This document shows, piece after piece, positions 34,762 to 42,838 of a stretch of DNA of 64,000 nucleotides. Source of the DNA: Mucilaginibacter sp. L294 (lineage in GTDB: Bacteria; Bacteroidota; Bacteroidia; Sphingobacteriales; Sphingobacteriaceae); the NCBI RefSeq assembly GCF_001636615.1, contig NZ_LGEK01000003.1, forward strand, positions 1 to 64,000, in the 5' to 3' direction. The notes below the pieces were generated by a model that made no database searches, was not told the DNA's origin, and was given only the letters and a program-made list of their open reading frames with translations. Made by a program: the position numbers and the translations under genes. How positions within the stretch are numbered: the stretch's first letter is position 1; each line of letters opens with the position of its first letter.

Positions 34762-34787
34762 TATATACTGGTACATACTGGTATATA
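34762..34787. promoter_or_regulatory. GntR-type operator upstream of the M81 gene
   Basis: Core ACTGGTACATACTGGT (34767-34782) with TATATAC/GTATATA inverted arms. The 15-nt core is identical to the reverse strand at 22048-22062 upstream of susC. It lies 24 bp before the M81 start codon, where a bound repressor would block transcription. Confidence 0.75.
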
Positions 34788-35042
34788 ATGCAATAATGCT
34801 ATTAAGTTTTTAAAAAAGCAAATTGAATTAGAATTTATTTGCCACCACACCTATAAATTACTACTGAACAAGCCTTACCCCGTTAGGCAACCAAACGCAC
34901 ACAATTAGAAGTCTGGTAGCCATTGGCACTTACGGGATAGCCGTATGCCATTGCAAGATGGCCGTTTTTCACACCGAAAAAAAATTAAGGATAGTTGGCT
35001 GGGAATGGATTTTTTGGGCCCTAAGTGACCGGGACTAAAAAA

Positions 35043-35074
35043 CAAAAGCCCTTAGCTTATGCTAAAGGCTTTTG
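35043..35074 (-). terminator. Intrinsic terminator of the STN-susCD unit
   Basis: A 14-bp stem with one mismatch (CAAAAGCC...GGCTTTTG, 4-nt loop) is followed on the minus strand by TTTTTTAG. It lies about 90 nt past the SGNH esterase stop. Confidence 0.8.
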
Positions 35075-35099
35075 GTGAGAACAGGAACTTACGCAAAGA

Positions 35100-35124
35100 A
35101 GCCGGGGCTCTCACAACCCCGGCT
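35100..35124 (-). terminator. GC-rich hairpin preceding the main terminator
   Basis: AGCCGGGG/CCCCGGCT forms an 8-bp stem with a 9-nt loop between the esterase stop codon and the stronger terminator at 35043-35074, giving a tandem arrangement. Confidence 0.6.
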
Positions 35125-35161
35125 CTTACTAATCAACGCTACCTCAATCAAGTGAGGGTAG

Positions 35162-35920
35162 TTATTTTTGAACCTGCCAAAACAACCCGGGATATTGTTT
35201 AAGTACGCGTTCCATTACCAAATACCCGTTTAAATTAGGGTGCACACCATCCCTCGACAGGTTATCGGAGAGGCCTGCTCTTTGATCGGCCATCGCACTA
35301 AAAAAATCAACAAAATTGAGTTGATGGGCAAGCGCATAACGGCGCAATAGCTTATTAAAACCAACTATCCTTTGCGCCGGTTTAAGATCTGGCCGCCACG
35401 GATAGGCATAGGCTGGCAATACGGAACAGATGACCACTTTAATATAATTTGCCTTTGCCAACTCATACATTCCCAGCAAATTATCAAATATCTGCTGATT
35501 GGTAACAGGCCCGCCGTTTTCGGCGATATCATTGGTGCCGGCAAGGATAATAACCACAGCAGGTTTTAAATGGAGCACATCCTGCCTGAAACGCAACAAC
35601 ATTTGCGCTGTGGTTTGCCCGCTGATGCCACGATCGATGAAATTTTTATGCCGATGAAAAAAATCAGGGTGCACCTGCGCCCATAATTCCGTTATAGAAT
35701 TTCCCATAAAAACTACACGGCCCTGTTTTAAATAGCGGCTATCTGCGTTCTTATTATCGGCATTGTAATAGGCCAGGTTTGCCCAATCATCCTGTGCATC
35801 CGGCTGGCTTGCCTTTTGCTCTTTAGCCAGGCTATCCGACTGTGCATAAACAGCATATTGTACCGATAGGAGCATAACGGCTATTACAGCCGTTATGCGT
35901 AACTGTTTCCTAACCTGCAT
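35162..35920 (-). CDS. SGNH/GDSL-type esterase
   Basis: 252 residues with signal peptide (to about 27). SGNH blocks: Ser75 in FMGNSITELW, Gly101 region GISGQTT, Asn130 in LAGTNDI and the Asp224/His227 pair in DGVHPNLNGY. Such enzymes deacetylate or de-esterify glycans. It is the last gene of the FecI/FecR-controlled susCD unit, 2 nt after susD, so it probably removes acyl groups from the imported glycan. The periplasmic location follows from the signal peptide. Confidence 0.9.
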   Translation of the reverse strand: MQVRKQLRITAVIAVMLLSVQYAVYAQSDSLAKEQKASQPDAQDDWANLAYYNADNKNADSRYLKQGRVVFMGNSITELWAQVHPDFFHRHKNFIDRGISGQTTAQMLLRFRQDVLHLKPAVVIILAGTNDIAENGGPVTNQQIFDNLLGMYELAKANYIKVVICSVLPAYAYPWRPDLKPAQRIVGFNKLLRRYALAHQLNFVDFFSAMADQRAGLSDNLSRDGVHPNLNGYLVMERVLKQYPGLFWQVQK

Positions 35921-35922
35921 TA

Positions 35923-37401
35923 TTAAAATCCAGGGTTCTGTTTCGATAGCGGGTTTGCAGTCAACTCATTCAAAGGGATGGGGAAAAGCAAATAATTTGG
36001 ATCGGCTGTGCCCCTCTGAATCGCAATAATCTTAAGTGCATCAACCGTATGCACTGCAGACGGATCCGCCTGTGTTTGCCTGGCATATCGTACCAGGTCA
36101 AACCATCTGTCGCCCTGGAAGGCCATTTCAAATCTGCGCTGCAGATCTACTTCATCTCTGAACAGATCTTTTGTTGGCAATTCGGTTAACAGTTTACCAA
36201 CAAGACCTGCTCTTGTACGAATAGCATTCAATTTGCCTAAACCGTCAGAATTAGGGCCATTTAGTTCGTTCGATGCCTCTGCATACATCAAATAAACATC
36301 ATTAAGGGTAAGTAATGGGTAATTGTCTTCACTCGCGAAAAAGTTTGTGTTTCTCCATTTGTAAACAAACCAACCTGAATCATTACCTGTACCACTCCCT
36401 AATATAACACTGGTATAGTTTGTACCACCTTCCACCTCGCCACGTTTTTTCCAACGTTCGTCATTCACCATATCGACTTTTGAGATCAGGTCTTTATCAG
36501 GAATATTATATTTAGGGAAAGAGTAAGATGCCGGCGGGTTAGGGAGGATCAGATCCGGCAAACTAAGGCCAGGATCGTTCACACCATCAAACTGTACCTC
36601 CAGTATAGATTCCTTTTTATTTTTGAAAGGGAAGAGGTCCTGATATGGCGGACTTAAAGTGGTGCCATAGTTGGTATTAGCGATAACCTTACCCGCAGCA
36701 GTAAGGCAATCCTGCCATTTGCGTTCGTAAAGAAATACTTTTGCCTGCAAGGCGTTTGCAGCGCCTTTAGTAGCCCGTGCACGGTCTATACCTTGCCCGC
36801 CAAAAGTTTCAGGCAACATGCTCTCTGCCGCAGTAAGGTCACTTTCTATCAATGCATAAACTTCTGCCTGGGGCGATCTGGCTTTCGCCGACTGACTTTC
36901 CGATTCACTTGGCTCGGTACGTATGGTTACATCTCCAAAGCTTTTTACCAGGTTAAAATGATGCAGGGCTCTTAAAAAGTGTGCCTCACCCAATATTTGG
37001 GTCCTGCGTTCTTCGGTTAGCCCTTTGGTTATACCGGGCACATATTTAAGTACGGCATTTGCGCGATTGATCCCTTTATAGGCATTCAGAAAAAGACGGC
37101 CCGGTTGGTCGGTTATTGATGTCCACTGTATTTTATCCAATGTAAAAACATCCGTATTCTCTGAAGTAGCATCGTCTGATGGCATTTCTCCTAAAACGTT
37201 AAATACCGACCCGTAATAGCCGTCATCCTGCATGGCATCATAACACGCCACTATGCCCGACTCCGCATCATCGCCATTTTTAAAATAATTATCAGCCGTT
37301 ATAACGGTAAGCGGTGGTTTTTCAAGAATCTTTTTACACGCAGTAAAATTGGTTGCTGCCAAAGTAAGCAGTATATATATATAAGTTTTATATGGTTTCA
37401 T
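35923..37401 (-). CDS. RagB/SusD outer membrane lipoprotein
   Basis: 492 residues with lipobox ATNFTACKK. SusD landmarks include EAHFLRALHHFNLVKSFGDV (about residue 135) and the C-terminal LQRRFEMAFQGDRWFDLVRYAR. Encoded 19 nt after the STN-type susC and 2 nt before the SGNH esterase. It binds the substrate of this uptake system; the glycan is not identifiable from sequence. Confidence 0.94.
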   Translation of the reverse strand: MKPYKTYIYILLTLAATNFTACKKILEKPPLTVITADNYFKNGDDAESGIVACYDAMQDDGYYGSVFNVLGEMPSDDATSENTDVFTLDKIQWTSITDQPGRLFLNAYKGINRANAVLKYVPGITKGLTEERRTQILGEAHFLRALHHFNLVKSFGDVTIRTEPSESESQSAKARSPQAEVYALIESDLTAAESMLPETFGGQGIDRARATKGAANALQAKVFLYERKWQDCLTAAGKVIANTNYGTTLSPPYQDLFPFKNKKESILEVQFDGVNDPGLSLPDLILPNPPASYSFPKYNIPDKDLISKVDMVNDERWKKRGEVEGGTNYTSVILGSGTGNDSGWFVYKWRNTNFFASEDNYPLLTLNDVYLMYAEASNELNGPNSDGLGKLNAIRTRAGLVGKLLTELPTKDLFRDEVDLQRRFEMAFQGDRWFDLVRYARQTQADPSAVHTVDALKIIAIQRGTADPNYLLFPIPLNELTANPLSKQNPGF

Positions 37402-37420
37402 AATTATAAGATTGATAGGT

Positions 37421-40400
37421 TTAAAACTGTACGTTCACGCCCAAAGTGTAAACCTTAGCCGGTGGATAAACACCATAGTCAATACCGAAACCTGCATTTG
37501 AAAAAGGTGCGGCATTTACTTCCGGGTCATACCCTTTATACTTGGTGAACGTCAGGATATTTTGACCGGTGGCATATATCCGTAACGAAGAAATCCCGAT
37601 TTTTTTGAGTGAACCTGCCGGAAACGTGTAGCCCACAGTCAGGTTTTTCAACCTTACATACGTACCACTCTCCAAATACCTGGTTGAAAACTGATAGTTC
37701 CCGTTAGGGTCTCCCAATACTTCACGCGCTAAATTGGTTACTTGTCCTTCATGTGTCCAACTATTCAATACATCTATAGATTGATTGACCGGATCTATCA
37801 GGTTTTCAAGTAAGGTACGGTTCTGATTAAAAATTTTATTCCCAAAACTTCCCTGTAAAAAGAAACTCAGATCCACGCCCTTATAACTGAAAGTATTGGT
37901 TATGCCACTAATAAACTTGGGGTTAGGGTCACCAATTACCTTCCTATCATTCGGGTCTATCACACCATTCCCATCAACATCCTCAAAACGGTAATCGCCC
38001 GGGGCTGCATTGGACTGTGCCGGTGCTGCGTCTACCTCCCCCTGGTTCTGGAATATTCCCTTCACTACATAACCATAAAAAGCACCTAAAGGCTGCCCTT
38101 TTTTTGTGATGTAGTAGCTACCCATAATTTCCCTGTCAACCGGTTTTCCGTTTTCGTCAATCTGTGTACCAATATCAATTACCTTATTACGGTTTATAGT
38201 AAAATTAAACTGTGTACTCCAGTTAAACCCATCTGCATTACGCACATTTACCGTATTTATGCCAAGTTCAAATCCTTTATTCTGAACCTGACCCAGGTTT
38301 TGTATTATGTTGGAAGCTTCTGAACCGGCACTCACTGCCAGAGGCACATCTATTAAAAGGTCCTTGGTTTTTTTCAGGTACACATCAGCAGTTAAGTTAA
38401 CCCGGCTGTTAAACAGTTCCAGGTCAAACCCGGCATCGTACTGGTAAGTGGTTTCCCATTTCAGATTTTGATTCCCTATCCGTTGGGGCGCAATACCACC
38501 AACAACCCCACCACCGTTATAATTGCTGTAATTAAACCCGCTACCATAAGTACTAAACCGGTCAGTAATCCCAACATTTTGATTGCCATTAGCACCAAAG
38601 CTGCCCCTAAGTTTAAACTCACTAACTACACCGCTTTTGTTAAAGAACGGCTCTTCTGAAACCCGCCATGCAGCAGAAACTGCCGGGAAATAACCGAACC
38701 GGTTATTGGCAGCAAAACGACTTGACCCGTCGGCACGTATACTGGCTGAAGCATAATATTTATCCTTGTAATTATAGTTACCTCTTAAAAAATAACTAAC
38801 CAGGCCCCATGCTTCTTCGTAGCTGGACATTGCTTGCTTAATACTTGCCGCGTACAAATATGGAACCGCATTTGACGGAAAACCATAACCGGAGGCACTG
38901 GAGCTGAAATTTTCTGAATTTTGAACAGACTGGCCACCCAATAAGGTAAAATGATGATCCTTCATATTCAGATCATAAGTAAGTGTATTTTCCCAAAGCC
39001 AGATAGTGCCGATATTGGTTCCTGTAGCGGCACTTCCCCTGGTGGCGGAAGGCGCATTTTGAAACCCGGGATTTTCCCTTGCTATAAACTGATTTTCATA
39101 CTGGGAGCGATAATCTATACCCAAAGAAGTACGAAAGCGAAGATTTTTTAAAATGGTATACTCGCCATACAGGTTACCAAATAGCTGGTTTATTTTTGTA
39201 ATGTTGCTTGTGGTAGCATTATTACCAAAAGGGTTATCTGACTGTGAAAACGGATTAAGTGCATAAGTTCCGTCGGCGTTATAAATAGGTATTGTGGGTA
39301 TTTGTTGCAAGGCGCCTAACACCACACCACCATTACTAAGCCCTATTTCGGTACGTGTACTTCTATTATTGTTGGTTGCTGCCAAACTGAGGCTTGTACC
39401 TATTTTAAAATTATCTGTAACCTGTTGGTCCAAATTAATTTTGGTAGAGTATCGCTTAAAACCCGAGTTTATGACAATACCGTCCTGATCAAAGTATGCC
39501 CCGGAAATGTAATATTTAGTTTTATCATTCCCGCCTGCCACACTCAGCTGATAATTTTGCATAGGCGCAGTATGGTAAAGCAAATCCTGCCAGTTTGTAT
39601 TGGTAGTAACCGTATCTAAATCATATGCGGGATCTTCCCCTTCCTTATCTAATACTTGATTATATATATTAGCAAACTGTTTGCCGTTAAGCAGCTTTAT
39701 TTTTTTACCCAGTTTTTGAACGCCGTAATACATACTGAAATTTACTTGCGGCGCGCCGGATTTTCCTCTTTTTGTTGTCACCACAACTACTCCATTTGAT
39801 GCCCTTGAACCATAAATGGCGGCGGCGGCACCATCTTTTAACACATCGATATTTTCAATATCGCTCGGATTTAAACTGCTTAAAGGGTTGGGGCTCTGAG
39901 AACCAATACCCAATTCCTGATCATAACTCGGCTGTACCGGCACACCATCAATAACGTATAAGGGCGATGTGCTTAGGCTTAAAGAGTTCTTGCCCCTGAT
40001 GCTTATTTCTATCGCAGAACCCGGCTGGCCTGTAGGGTTTGTTACCTGTACACCTGCGGCCTGCCCCTGTAAGGCGTTTTCAAAACTGCTTACCACTTGT
40101 CGCCCTATGGCTTTTGATCCAACGGTGGCAACTGATGTGCTCAGATCCTGGCGTTTTTGGGTGCCATAGCCTACAACAACAACCTCGGTTAGCCTACCGG
40201 TTGAAGCGGTTAAAGCTATATTTAAACTGGCCGGTACGGGGTTTGCTATTAGCAGTTCCTTTGTTTCCATACCAATGTAGGATACCAGAAGCAGGTCCCC
40301 GGGTTTTGCTTCGATAGAAAAGCCGCCGTCAGCGTTGGTTAATACCACACCAGCCCTTCCTTTTATACTAACGGTGGCACCTGGTAATGCTGCACCACTG

Positions 40401-40846
40401 TTATCCGTTACCTTTCCGGTAATCTTTACCGGGGGCAAAGGCTTTATTACATCCTCAGATAAAACGGATATCACAACCGTTTTATCTTCAATTGTGTAAT
40501 CTAATTGCTGGCCTTTAAAGCATGCTTTAAGCGCCTGGTCGATGTTGGCATTTTTAAGGTCGATGCTAACCGGTTTGGTGTTTTTAAGTACTTCATAATC
40601 GTAGAAAAAAACGTAGCCGGTTTGAGTTTTGATCGACTTCAGTACTTTTTCTAACGCCACATTCTGGCCAGAGTAAGTGACCGTTTGGGAGAAAACACTT
40701 GCATAACAATGCAGGAACCCCACAGTGAGTAAAAAAATAGTTAGCTTCATAATCCGCCAGATTGGATGGTTTTTTCTTTTAGGTTTTACCACACCCAGGG
40801 CACGATACGGCCGGGCATAGCAACTGCTATAACAAATAAAATTCAT
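37421..40846 (-). CDS. SusC/RagA transporter with N-terminal STN signalling domain
   Basis: 1141 residues. A long N-terminus before the hydrophobic signal (MKLTIFLLTVGFLHCYASVFSQ, residue 33 on) is common in this group; translation may instead start at that internal Met33 (40750). Next come an STN domain (VALEKVLKSIKTQTGYVFFYDYEVL...DYTIEDKTVVI), a carboxypeptidase-regulatory-like domain (KITGKVTDNSGAALPGATVSIKG), the TonB-box-like VVVVGYGTQKRQDLS, plug and barrel. STN domains contact FecR, and fecR (40969) with a FecI-like gene (42303) lies immediately upstream, so substrate binding probably signals its own expression. Followed by susD at 19 nt. Confidence 0.94.
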   Translation of the reverse strand: MNFICYSSCYARPYRALGVVKPKRKNHPIWRIMKLTIFLLTVGFLHCYASVFSQTVTYSGQNVALEKVLKSIKTQTGYVFFYDYEVLKNTKPVSIDLKNANIDQALKACFKGQQLDYTIEDKTVVISVLSEDVIKPLPPVKITGKVTDNSGAALPGATVSIKGRAGVVLTNADGGFSIEAKPGDLLLVSYIGMETKELLIANPVPASLNIALTASTGRLTEVVVVGYGTQKRQDLSTSVATVGSKAIGRQVVSSFENALQGQAAGVQVTNPTGQPGSAIEISIRGKNSLSLSTSPLYVIDGVPVQPSYDQELGIGSQSPNPLSSLNPSDIENIDVLKDGAAAAIYGSRASNGVVVVTTKRGKSGAPQVNFSMYYGVQKLGKKIKLLNGKQFANIYNQVLDKEGEDPAYDLDTVTTNTNWQDLLYHTAPMQNYQLSVAGGNDKTKYYISGAYFDQDGIVINSGFKRYSTKINLDQQVTDNFKIGTSLSLAATNNNRSTRTEIGLSNGGVVLGALQQIPTIPIYNADGTYALNPFSQSDNPFGNNATTSNITKINQLFGNLYGEYTILKNLRFRTSLGIDYRSQYENQFIARENPGFQNAPSATRGSAATGTNIGTIWLWENTLTYDLNMKDHHFTLLGGQSVQNSENFSSSASGYGFPSNAVPYLYAASIKQAMSSYEEAWGLVSYFLRGNYNYKDKYYASASIRADGSSRFAANNRFGYFPAVSAAWRVSEEPFFNKSGVVSEFKLRGSFGANGNQNVGITDRFSTYGSGFNYSNYNGGGVVGGIAPQRIGNQNLKWETTYQYDAGFDLELFNSRVNLTADVYLKKTKDLLIDVPLAVSAGSEASNIIQNLGQVQNKGFELGINTVNVRNADGFNWSTQFNFTINRNKVIDIGTQIDENGKPVDREIMGSYYITKKGQPLGAFYGYVVKGIFQNQGEVDAAPAQSNAAPGDYRFEDVDGNGVIDPNDRKVIGDPNPKFISGITNTFSYKGVDLSFFLQGSFGNKIFNQNRTLLENLIDPVNQSIDVLNSWTHEGQVTNLAREVLGDPNGNYQFSTRYLESGTYVRLKNLTVGYTFPAGSLKKIGISSLRIYATGQNILTFTKYKGYDPEVNAAPFSNAGFGIDYGVYPPAKVYTLGVNVQF

Positions 40847-40968
40847 TACATTTGAATAATTGGTAGTGAGAAAATAATTGGTTGAAACACGTTTTATTTA
40901 TCCTGCTGACAATAGCCGGGAGCGTTCGCCCGCTTCCGGTATTTTTAGGATATGGTTACTTAGTATAG

Positions 40969-42105
40969 TTAATCCATAACCACAACCTCCTTCCCTTTTA
41001 CGGTAAAATGCATATTACTTTTAGCCAGTATCCGCAGCACCTGCGAAAACCGGAGATCGCGTTGTATAGCCCCCTGGAATTTTCTTGCAGAAGAAGGGTT
41101 ACGGTAACTTACCCGGATATCATACCAGCGCGAGAGTTGCCTCATTACCTGGTGTATATCGGCCTGGTTGAACTGAAAATAACCTTCTTTCCATGCAACA
41201 GCTTCGTCGGTATCGGCATCTTTAACCAGTTTGATCATCCCTTTACCGCCATCGCCTGCAACTGATTGCTGGCCGGGTATCAATATCTGGGCACCAGTTG
41301 GATTAGCTACCCTTACACGCCCCTGCAATAAAGTGGTAATAACAACCCCTTCATTCTCATAAGCATTTACATTAAAATGCGTGCCCAACACTTCTATCTG
41401 CTGGCCGGCACTCAATACTTTAAATGGTTTTGCTGCATTATGGGTAACCTCAAAATAAGCCTCGCCGGTAATTTCCACCTGCCTTGATGAACCATTAAAA
41501 GCGGTTGGGTACCTAATGGAGGATGATGCGTTCAGCCACACCCGTGTACCATCAGCCAGCATTAAATTATATTGCCCCCCCACCGGTGTACTCATGGTAT
41601 TGAGCACCGTATCCGGCCCTGATGGGGCTGCCTTTTTGTAAATCAACTGTCCGTCGGCTGCTTTATTGATCTCTGCCCCTCCCTCCATGGCTAAGCGGCC
41701 GTCTTTAACTGCAGCCAGGATTATCTTTTTGCCGTTGCCTAAAGTAAGCGTGGCTTTGTTGCTGCCCGGCTGTATATCCTGCACGTGGTTATGGGTTAGC
41801 TGAGGCACGGCTTGCTGACGGGAAAAATACAACGCAGCACCTAAAGAAATAACTAATAATACAACCGCGGCAGCGGCGGAACGGCGGAACCAGGCCAGGC
41901 GCCCTTTTCTTTGGGTTTGGGCCAGCTGGATTTTAAAATCACGGAACAACTCGTCAGGAAGGTTTTTCTCGGCCAGCCAACTTTCCATATCTTTCCCGCC
42001 AAGTTTTAAGCTATGAAACCAATTATCCAACTCCTCTTTTTCTGAATCGGTTAACTGGTTATTTTTATATTTATGAAGTAACAGATCAAGTTGGGTTTGC
42101 TCCAT
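40969..42105 (-). CDS. FecR-family anti-sigma factor
   Basis: 378 residues from the ATG at 42105 (MEQTQLDLLLHKYKNNQLT, the usual FecR opening); an ATG at 42129 is possible. Cytoplasmic helices (1-75), one membrane segment (about 82-102, AAAAVVLLVISLGAALYF), a FecR periplasmic domain (about 170-270, STPVGGQYNLMLADGTRVWLNASSSIRYP) and a C-terminal DUF4974-like domain (about 305-375, FNQADIHQVMRQLSRWYDIRV). It transmits the signal from the STN domain of the neighbouring SusC to the sigma factor divergently encoded at 42303. Confidence 0.92.
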   Translation of the reverse strand: MEQTQLDLLLHKYKNNQLTDSEKEELDNWFHSLKLGGKDMESWLAEKNLPDELFRDFKIQLAQTQRKGRLAWFRRSAAAAVVLLVISLGAALYFSRQQAVPQLTHNHVQDIQPGSNKATLTLGNGKKIILAAVKDGRLAMEGGAEINKAADGQLIYKKAAPSGPDTVLNTMSTPVGGQYNLMLADGTRVWLNASSSIRYPTAFNGSSRQVEITGEAYFEVTHNAAKPFKVLSAGQQIEVLGTHFNVNAYENEGVVITTLLQGRVRVANPTGAQILIPGQQSVAGDGGKGMIKLVKDADTDEAVAWKEGYFQFNQADIHQVMRQLSRWYDIRVSYRNPSSARKFQGAIQRDLRFSQVLRILAKSNMHFTVKGKEVVVMD

Positions 42106-42302
42106 CCTTTTAGGCTTAATTAATAACAAGACAAACTAAAACGCCCTAACCGTTATCCCGGAATTAAATATTTATTTAAGCGGATATTTCCATATATAAT
42201 CAATGGATTTGTTAATTTAGAGTTATCAAATTTTCAAGCGACCATACCGATCCCGAATTAATTTCCCTTTGGAAAGAGGGGAATGAGCTTGCTTTTGAAG
42301 TA

Positions 42303-42812
42303 TTGTACAAACGCTACGCCGTTCAATTACTGGCCATTGCCTTAAATAAAACCGGGGATAAAGAAACCGCGCAAGAGCTTGTACAGGAATCATTTATCAA
42401 TTTGTACCAACACAAAACCTCCCTGGTAGAATCTACTTCTGTTAAGGCTTATTTATATGTGATCCTGAAAAACAAGATCATTAACCAATACCGGCAGGAC
42501 TTATTAAAACAACGCTATAGCGACTACATCATACACCATGTGCCATCAGATGAACTATCGCCCCTGGTTTATGTAGAAACCCGCGATCTGGAGTTACAGT
42601 TAAAGCAGGCTATCGAACAGCTGCCCCCGCAGTGCAGGATGGTGTTTAAGCTAAGCCGCGAACAATATTTATCTGATAAAGAGATAGCGGCAGCAATGGA
42701 TATTTCTGTTAATACGGTAGAGCAGCACAAACGAAAAGCTTTGCGCCTGCTACGTGGATCGTTAGGAGACGCTTTAGGAGTGGCTGCGATTATTTACTTT
42801 ATAGGCCATTAG
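42303..42812 (+). CDS. FecI-like ECF sigma factor (start codon unclear)
   Basis: The first conventional start is TTG at 42303, giving 169 residues, but the frame is open back to 42216 and the added translation (DPELISLWKEGNELAFEVL just before the TTG) is typical FecI region 1.2/2. No ATG, GTG or TTG occurs in frame between the stop at 42213 and 42303; ATC (42225) or ATT (42261) would be the only near-cognate starts. Region 2 continues as YKRYAVQLLAIALNKTGDKETAQELVQESFINLY and region 4 as LPPQCRMVFKLSREQYLSDKEIAAAMDISVNTVEQHKRKALRLL. It is divergent from fecR and converges on the GH20 gene with a 26-bp gap. Confidence 0.82.
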   Translation: MYKRYAVQLLAIALNKTGDKETAQELVQESFINLYQHKTSLVESTSVKAYLYVILKNKIINQYRQDLLKQRYSDYIIHHVPSDELSPLVYVETRDLELQLKQAIEQLPPQCRMVFKLSREQYLSDKEIAAAMDISVNTVEQHKRKALRLLRGSLGDALGVAAIIYFIGH

Positions 42813-42838
42813 TGTGCTTAGTTAAAAACAAGCTATGA

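Larger units (their letters stand above)
34744..35161. other. Intergenic region with operator and tandem terminators
   Basis: 418 bp without a gene. The left part (34762-34787) holds the GntR-type operator of the M81 gene; the right part (35043-35124) holds two hairpins ending the SusCD/SGNH unit. The middle, 34790-35040, shows nothing I can support. Confidence 0.7.

Noticed and set aside
34790..35040. Small RNA or riboswitch in the gap between the M81 and SGNH genes
   Set aside because: No conserved motif or stable fold stood out beyond the operator and terminators at its edges.
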